Shown here in pieces: positions 60,186-64,000 of a stretch of DNA of 64,000 bases (positions are counted from its first letter, which is position 1; each line of letters starts with the position of its first letter). A program made the position numbers and the translations under genes. Under the pieces are notes generated by a model. That model was given only the letters and a program-made list of their open reading frames with translations. It searched no databases and was not told the DNA's origin. This stretch comes from Lysobacter sp. BMK333-48F3 (GTDB taxonomy: Bacteria; Pseudomonadota; Gammaproteobacteria; Xanthomonadales; Xanthomonadaceae). The stretch is taken from NCBI RefSeq assembly GCF_019733395.1, contig NZ_JAIHOO010000001.1, forward strand, positions 3,596,501 through 3,660,500. The letters run 5' to 3'.

Positions 60186-61688
60186 ATGAAGCTTGCTTTC
60201 TCCCTCGCCGCCGCGTTGGCGCTGTCGTGCCAGGCCGCCTTCGCTGCGCCCGCGCCCATTCCGCCGCAATGGGCCGACTACGTGGCCAAGGTGCGCGCTG
60301 CCGACGCGATCGCGGACGACGAAGCCCGTTGCAAGGCCTACCCGGACCTGCCCGGAAACCAGTGGCGTCCGGGCGCCGCGCAGGCGCGCTGCGGTCTGTT
60401 GCGCAAGCCGGCCTTGTCCTTGACCCAGGTCGAGGCCTTGCTCGGCCGCAAGGACGGCGTCGCCGAACTCGACCGGCGCTATGCGCGGCTGCTCGATGAG
60501 CACTACCGCGAGCCCGGCCAGCGCGAGCAGATTTTCCGCTCGCTGGATGCGTTCGACGAGAGCGAGCAAGCCGGCCGGATCGCCCGGCGCTGGCTGGACC
60601 TGGCCCCGGACAGCGCGTATGCCCACGCTGCCTGGGCCAACCATCACCAGCAACTCGGCTGGAATGCGCGCGGCGGCGGCACCGCCAGCGAAACCGGCCC
60701 GGAGCGCTTCGGGCGCATGCAGGCCGCGTTCGATGTGGCGATTCCCGAGTTCCGGCGCGCGTTGGAGCTGGAGCCGCGGCTCAGCGTCGCCTGCTACGAG
60801 CTGGCCGCGATCGGCCGGCAGATCTCGCGCGAACTGCACGACGAGGCCAGCGATCGCTGCCTGAGCATCGACCCGTACTCTTACTACGTGGTCTACGAAC
60901 GGATCCAGGCCGCGCAGCCGAACTGGGGCGGATCGATCGAGGAAATGCGCGAGGCGGTGGCCTACGCCGAACGCCATGTGACGCAGAATCCGCTGCTGGG
61001 CGCCGTGCTCGGCGAGGCCGAGGGCTTCCCGTTGTCGCGGGCCGGAAGCGGACCGAACCGGGCCGAACCGCTGGCGGCGGTGGTGCGCATGGCGCCCAGC
61101 GGCACCCTGGCGGCCGATGCCGGCCGCGCTTACGGCGATGCGCAGGATTACTGGACGGCGTTCGCCTACAGCTCGCAGGCCACGCGGTTCTGGCCCAGCC
61201 GCGGCAAGTACCGGGCCGAGCGCGGCTGGTGGCTGCGCGAACTGGGCGATTACGAGTGGGCGGCGCGCGATTATGCGATCGCGGTGGCGCAAGACCCCGA
61301 CAACGAATTCCACGCCAATGCGATGGCCGATCTGATCTATCGCACTCGCGGCGCGCAGGCGGCGCGTCCGTACTACGCGAAATTGATCGACGGCGAAATG
61401 CGTTTCGGTTCGCTGCCGCGTTACTGCGAGAGCTTCGTGGTCGAGCAGCCGATGCCGGTCGAGGCCATGCGCTGCGTAGACCAGTTGCTGAGCGAGCGAC
61501 CGGATGCGATCGAGGGCATGGGGCTGCGGGCCAAGGCCTTGTTCCGGGCCAATGATCCGGCGGCGACGGAGGCGATCGACCGATATCTGGCCGAGGCGCC
61601 GCGGATCCGGGCGCGCGAGTGGAACCATCTGACCGACGAGATCGAGGGCTACAAGCGCGAAATCGACACCAAGCGCGGGGCGAAATGA
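60186..61688 (+). CDS. Secreted DUF4034-type helical repeat protein
   Basis: A 500-residue exported protein: signal peptide (1-24, AAFAA), then helical repeats matching DUF4034-like TPR-related units (YARLLDEHYREPGQREQIFR, RYAEASEQAGRIARRWLDLA-type helices). Trp/Tyr-rich central region (WGGSIEEMREAVAYAERHV). No enzyme motif. Convergent with the GNAT gene. Confidence 0.75.
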   Translation: MKLAFSLAAALALSCQAAFAAPAPIPPQWADYVAKVRAADAIADDEARCKAYPDLPGNQWRPGAAQARCGLLRKPALSLTQVEALLGRKDGVAELDRRYARLLDEHYREPGQREQIFRSLDAFDESEQAGRIARRWLDLAPDSAYAHAAWANHHQQLGWNARGGGTASETGPERFGRMQAAFDVAIPEFRRALELEPRLSVACYELAAIGRQISRELHDEASDRCLSIDPYSYYVVYERIQAAQPNWGGSIEEMREAVAYAERHVTQNPLLGAVLGEAEGFPLSRAGSGPNRAEPLAAVVRMAPSGTLAADAGRAYGDAQDYWTAFAYSSQATRFWPSRGKYRAERGWWLRELGDYEWAARDYAIAVAQDPDNEFHANAMADLIYRTRGAQAARPYYAKLIDGEMRFGSLPRYCESFVVEQPMPVEAMRCVDQLLSERPDAIEGMGLRAKALFRANDPAATEAIDRYLAEAPRIRAREWNHLTDEIEGYKREIDTKRGAK

Positions 61689-61710
61689 CCTCAGCTGCGC
61701 TCCTGCAGGG

Positions 61711-62130
61711 CTACACGATCAGGCCGGAGCGCTCGGCCGCGGCCGGGTCGGCGAAGATCGCCATCGCGGTGCGCATCGGGCGGAAGCCGAGCTTGCGGTA
61801 GAAGCCTTCCTTGCCGGGCTGGGCGTAGAGCAGGATCTTGCGGTGGCCCTGGGCGCGCGCGACCAGGCGTTCGACGATCTGCTGGCCCAGGCCGCGGCCC
61901 TGGTAGTCCGGATGCACCACGATGTCGGCCAGATAGGCGCAGTCGCGGCCGTCGGCCAGGGCGCGTCCGGCGCCGATCAGACGGCCCTCGTCGCGCAGCA
62001 GCGCCGCGTGCAGGCTGGCGCCGTAGACCGCGCGCAGGTGCTCGGCGGATTTGATCCCCAGGGGGGCGATCCGGTACAGCTCGGACAGTTCCTCCCAGTC
62101 CAGGCCGTCGGTGTCGTGGCTCCATCGCAT
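61711..62130 (-). CDS. GNAT family N-acetyltransferase
   Basis: A 139-residue GNAT protein with the acetyl-CoA-binding motif A VVHPDYQGRGLGQQIVERL and a late RKLGFRPM segment. The start is chosen for its GGAG spacing and because upstream codons are unlike a GNAT. Substrate unknown. Confidence 0.9.
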   Translation of the reverse strand: MRWSHDTDGLDWEELSELYRIAPLGIKSAEHLRAVYGASLHAALLRDEGRLIGAGRALADGRDCAYLADIVVHPDYQGRGLGQQIVERLVARAQGHRKILLYAQPGKEGFYRKLGFRPMRTAMAIFADPAAAERSGLIV

Positions 62131-62307
62131 GCTCGCGCTCCGCAGAATCGATGGCCACAGCCTAGGCCGGCGGCGAGGTGCTGTGGGAGCCAGTTGGCGC
62201 GGCTTTGCGGGTGCCAGCCGGGCGGCTTCACAGGCCGGCCCCGGCTGCGTTGTGGCGGGTGCGGCGGCGCGATTCCCGTGCCGTGGCGCCAATGCGAGGA
62301 CACCGCG

Positions 62308-62514
62308 ATGAGCGACACCTTCGAACAAACCTGCGATTACTGCGGAGCCAAGTTCCGGGTCGAAGTACCGCGCCTGGAGGGCCACGAAGAGCAGGAGGAG
62401 TACAACTGTCCCAGCTGCAACAAGCAATTCAAGACACGGGCCGCCTACACTCCGACGGTCACCCTGATCAGCGCCCGGACCGACGGCCGGAACGACCAGT
62501 ACAACAACGGTTGA
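62308..62514 (+). CDS. Small zinc-ribbon protein
   Basis: A 68-residue protein with two CxxC knuckles, TCDYCGAKF and YNCPSCNKQF, spaced about 22 residues apart, a typical zinc-ribbon fold. It has an acidic middle (GHEEQEEY). Possibly an RNA- or protein-binding adaptor. Role unknown. Confidence 0.85.
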   Translation: MSDTFEQTCDYCGAKFRVEVPRLEGHEEQEEYNCPSCNKQFKTRAAYTPTVTLISARTDGRNDQYNNG

Positions 62515-62521
62515 ACCGGCT

Positions 62522-62560
62522 GGCGCGCCGGCCGGTCGTGGCCGGCGCGGCCGGCGCGCC
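62522..62560. terminator. Hairpin between convergent genes
   Basis: GGCGCGCCGGCC pairs with GGCCGGCGCGCC; the right arm overlaps the last base of the opposite stop codon (62560). Confidence 0.55.
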
Positions 62561-63426
62561 TACTTCAGCAGCGGCGGATATTTCTCGCCGTACTCCAGCG
62601 CGGTGTCCAGGCGCGTGGTGAGCTTGATCGGGCAGTTGTAGTAGTCCGAATGCGCGCACAGGAAGGCGTAGAGCGTGTTCAAGTTGAAACGCATCGCCGC
62701 CGGCGGCTGGCCCTTGGCGAAGTGGGCTTCGAGCACGCGGCCGCCGCCGTAGCTGGTCTTGTTCGAGGTCCGGTCGGTCACGAACAACAGCACCGCTTCG
62801 ATCTTGTTCCAGTCCTTTTCCTTGTTGTAGGCGCGCAGGCGGTAAGTCTTGCCGCGCAGCGGCAGTTCGACGTCGCCGACCCAGTACATCAGCCCGGTAT
62901 GGTTGCGCGAGTCGAGGTGGCTGACGCCGACCGGCACCGGCTTGCGCTGGAACTTGCCCTCGACCACGCCGCTGGCGTCGTAGGGGAAGAAGCTGAGTTC
63001 GCGGAAGCGCCGTTGCGACAGGGTCGGGTTGTACAGCCAGGCCTTGATCGAGTCCTCGTAGGCGGTGGCGCGCACGATCAGGCCGTCGGCCAGCGCGTGT
63101 TGCTGCTCCGGCGCGCGCAGCAGGTCGATGCGCTCGCGTCCGGGGACGCGCAGCCAGGCGCGGCCGTCGCGGTATTCGAGCCGGGTCGCGGCGTCGGATT
63201 TGCCGCCGTCCTCGGCCCAGCGCGCGTCGGCGGGCTTGGCCCCGGGGCGCAGGCGCGCGCTCTTGCCCGGCGCGATCACGGTCGCGTCCTGGATCGCGTA
63301 CATGCCGGTCGGGCCGCCGGCGTGCTGGTTCATCGCCGCGCGGAAGGCGTCGTACTCCTGGCGCGGGTCGGCGAAGGCGCTGGCGCCGAGCAGCAGGGCG
63401 AGCAGGGGATACAGCCACAAACGCAT
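62560..63426 (-). CDS. Secreted DUF1684 protein
   Basis: A 288-residue exported protein with signal peptide (1-19, SAFAD) and a DUF1684 domain: FRELSFFPYDASGVVEGKFQ, SHLDSRNHTGLMYWVGDVEL, TYRLRAYNKEKDWNKIEAVL, MRFNLNTLYAFLCAHSDYYN. Members are linked to the periplasm; the function is unknown. Confidence 0.85.
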   Translation of the reverse strand: MRLWLYPLLALLLGASAFADPRQEYDAFRAAMNQHAGGPTGMYAIQDATVIAPGKSARLRPGAKPADARWAEDGGKSDAATRLEYRDGRAWLRVPGRERIDLLRAPEQQHALADGLIVRATAYEDSIKAWLYNPTLSQRRFRELSFFPYDASGVVEGKFQRKPVPVGVSHLDSRNHTGLMYWVGDVELPLRGKTYRLRAYNKEKDWNKIEAVLLFVTDRTSNKTSYGGGRVLEAHFAKGQPPAAMRFNLNTLYAFLCAHSDYYNCPIKLTTRLDTALEYGEKYPPLLK

Positions 63427-63530
63427 GGTTCGGTCCTCGATGGGGGCGATCGCGACGGCGCGCCGGCGCGACGGCCAGGTGGGGCAGTGGGGCGGCCGCG
63501 GCGAGGCGACCGCGTCGCAGGCGCGCCGGC

Positions 63531-64000
63531 TCAGCCGGCCGCGCGGCGCAGCTCGGCCAGGTCGATCTTCTTCATCTTCAGCATGGCCTGGGTGGCGCGC
63601 TGGGCGCGGCCGGGGTCGGGATCGCTCACCAGCCGGATCAGTTCCTCCGGCACCACCTGCCAGGACACGCCATAGCGGTCCTTGAGCCAGCCGCATTGCT
63701 GCGCGCGCGGGTCGCCGCCGGCGCTGAGCCGATCCCAGTAATGGTCGACTTCCTCCTGCGAGCGGCAATTGACCACCAGCGAGACCGCTTCGTTGAACTT
63801 GAAATGCGGGCCGCCGTTGAGCGCAGTGAAGTCCTGGCCGTCGAGCTGGAAGGCGATGGTCATGATCGCGCCCTCCGGCTGTCCGGAGACCTCGGCGCTG
63901 GCGCGGTCGTAGCGGGTTTCCTGGACGATGCGCGAGCGCTCGAAGGTGTCGAGGTAGTAGTGCACCGCCTGTTCGGCCTGCTGGTCGAACCACAGGAACG
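63531..64000 (-). CDS. PhnB-like VOC protein, truncated at window edge
   Basis: A VOC/PhnB-type protein (3-demethylubiquinone-9 3-methyltransferase-like fold) whose N-terminus is beyond the window. Seen: FLWFDQQAEQAVHYYLDTFE, SGQPEGAIMTIAFQLDGQDF, ALNGGPHFKFNEAVSLVVNC, GWLKDRYGVSWQVVPEELI. The frame is open to base 64000, so the start is upstream; the last visible Met is not the start. Confidence 0.85.
   Translation of the reverse strand, partial: FLWFDQQAEQAVHYYLDTFERSRIVQETRYDRASAEVSGQPEGAIMTIAFQLDGQDFTALNGGPHFKFNEAVSLVVNCRSQEEVDHYWDRLSAGGDPRAQQCGWLKDRYGVSWQVVPEELIRLVSDPDPGRAQRATQAMLKMKKIDLAELRRAAG

Overview
The window is a GC-rich (about 70%) chromosomal segment of a soil or predatory gammaproteobacterium, almost certainly a Lysobacter or close Lysobacteraceae relative. 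The evidence is an alpha-lytic-protease precursor at the left edge, many secreted hydrolases and small lipoproteins, GTAG-type REP hairpins of the kind seen in Stenotrophomonas and its relatives, and codon use strongly biased to G/C third positions. I see no rRNA, tRNA, CRISPR array, transposase or prophage gene. Most of the sequence is ordinary but gene-rich accessory chromosome.

Layout. 1-6 kb is a protease block: truncated alpha-lytic protease, subtilase and M13 metallopeptidase, separated by REP hairpins. 6-11.5 kb holds an HTH/DUF2975 pair with twin operators, a DUF2188 protein, a partner-switching phosphatase/kinase plus STAS antagonist, and a transglutaminase-like protein. 11.5-19 kb has a zinc-ribbon membrane protein, a TPR lipoprotein, a glyoxalase-fold secreted protein, a gluzincin-like protein, and a LysR gene divergent from an Asp-nucleophile alpha/beta hydrolase. 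19-21.6 kb has small lipoproteins and the first of two related secreted proteins of unknown function. 21.2-24.4 kb has a MerR regulator facing a methyltransferase across a SoxR-box-like operator, a serine hydrolase and a second methyltransferase. 24.5-30.5 kb has two DUF1801 proteins with histone-H1-like tails, a second M13 peptidase, a YqaA-type membrane protein, a 44-bp perfect palindrome, YciI/DUF4287 genes and an M14 carboxypeptidase followed by a SecD-like lipoprotein. 31-34.4 kb is a tyrosinase locus. 35.5-38.2 kb has a PhaZ7-type polyhydroxybutyrate depolymerase divergent from a secreted two-domain protein. 38-46 kb has YciI, alpha/beta hydrolase, VOC, the second related secreted protein, and a serine beta-lactamase-fold hydrolase whose codon use looks foreign. 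46-57.8 kb has an AhpD-like protein divergent from an AraC regulator, a second subtilase without signal peptide, NTF2-like proteins, a two-gene envelope operon, a class 3 lipase, a DUF333 lipoprotein and a DUF1570 metallopeptidase. 57.8-64 kb has an AmpR-like LysR regulator without a neighbouring beta-lactamase, a TetR gene facing a VOC gene across two perfect operators, a DUF4034 protein, GNAT, a zinc-ribbon protein, DUF1684 and a truncated PhnB-like protein.

How the genes work together. The window is mainly an exoenzyme and envelope region: two subtilases, one chymotrypsin-fold protease, two M13 peptidases, one M14 peptidase, further HExxH proteins, lipases, a depolymerase and a tyrosinase would degrade extracellular polymers or prey and handle the products. 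Between them are small self-contained regulatory modules (HTH-DUF2975, MerR-methyltransferase, LysR-hydrolase, AraC-CMD, TetR-VOC, RsbU/W-V), several with operators visible in the sequence. The strongest leads are the tyrosinase with a lipoprotein resembling its own C-terminal domain, the operator pairs, the 44-bp palindrome, the mirrored DUF1801/H1-tail genes and the related secreted proteins of unknown function.
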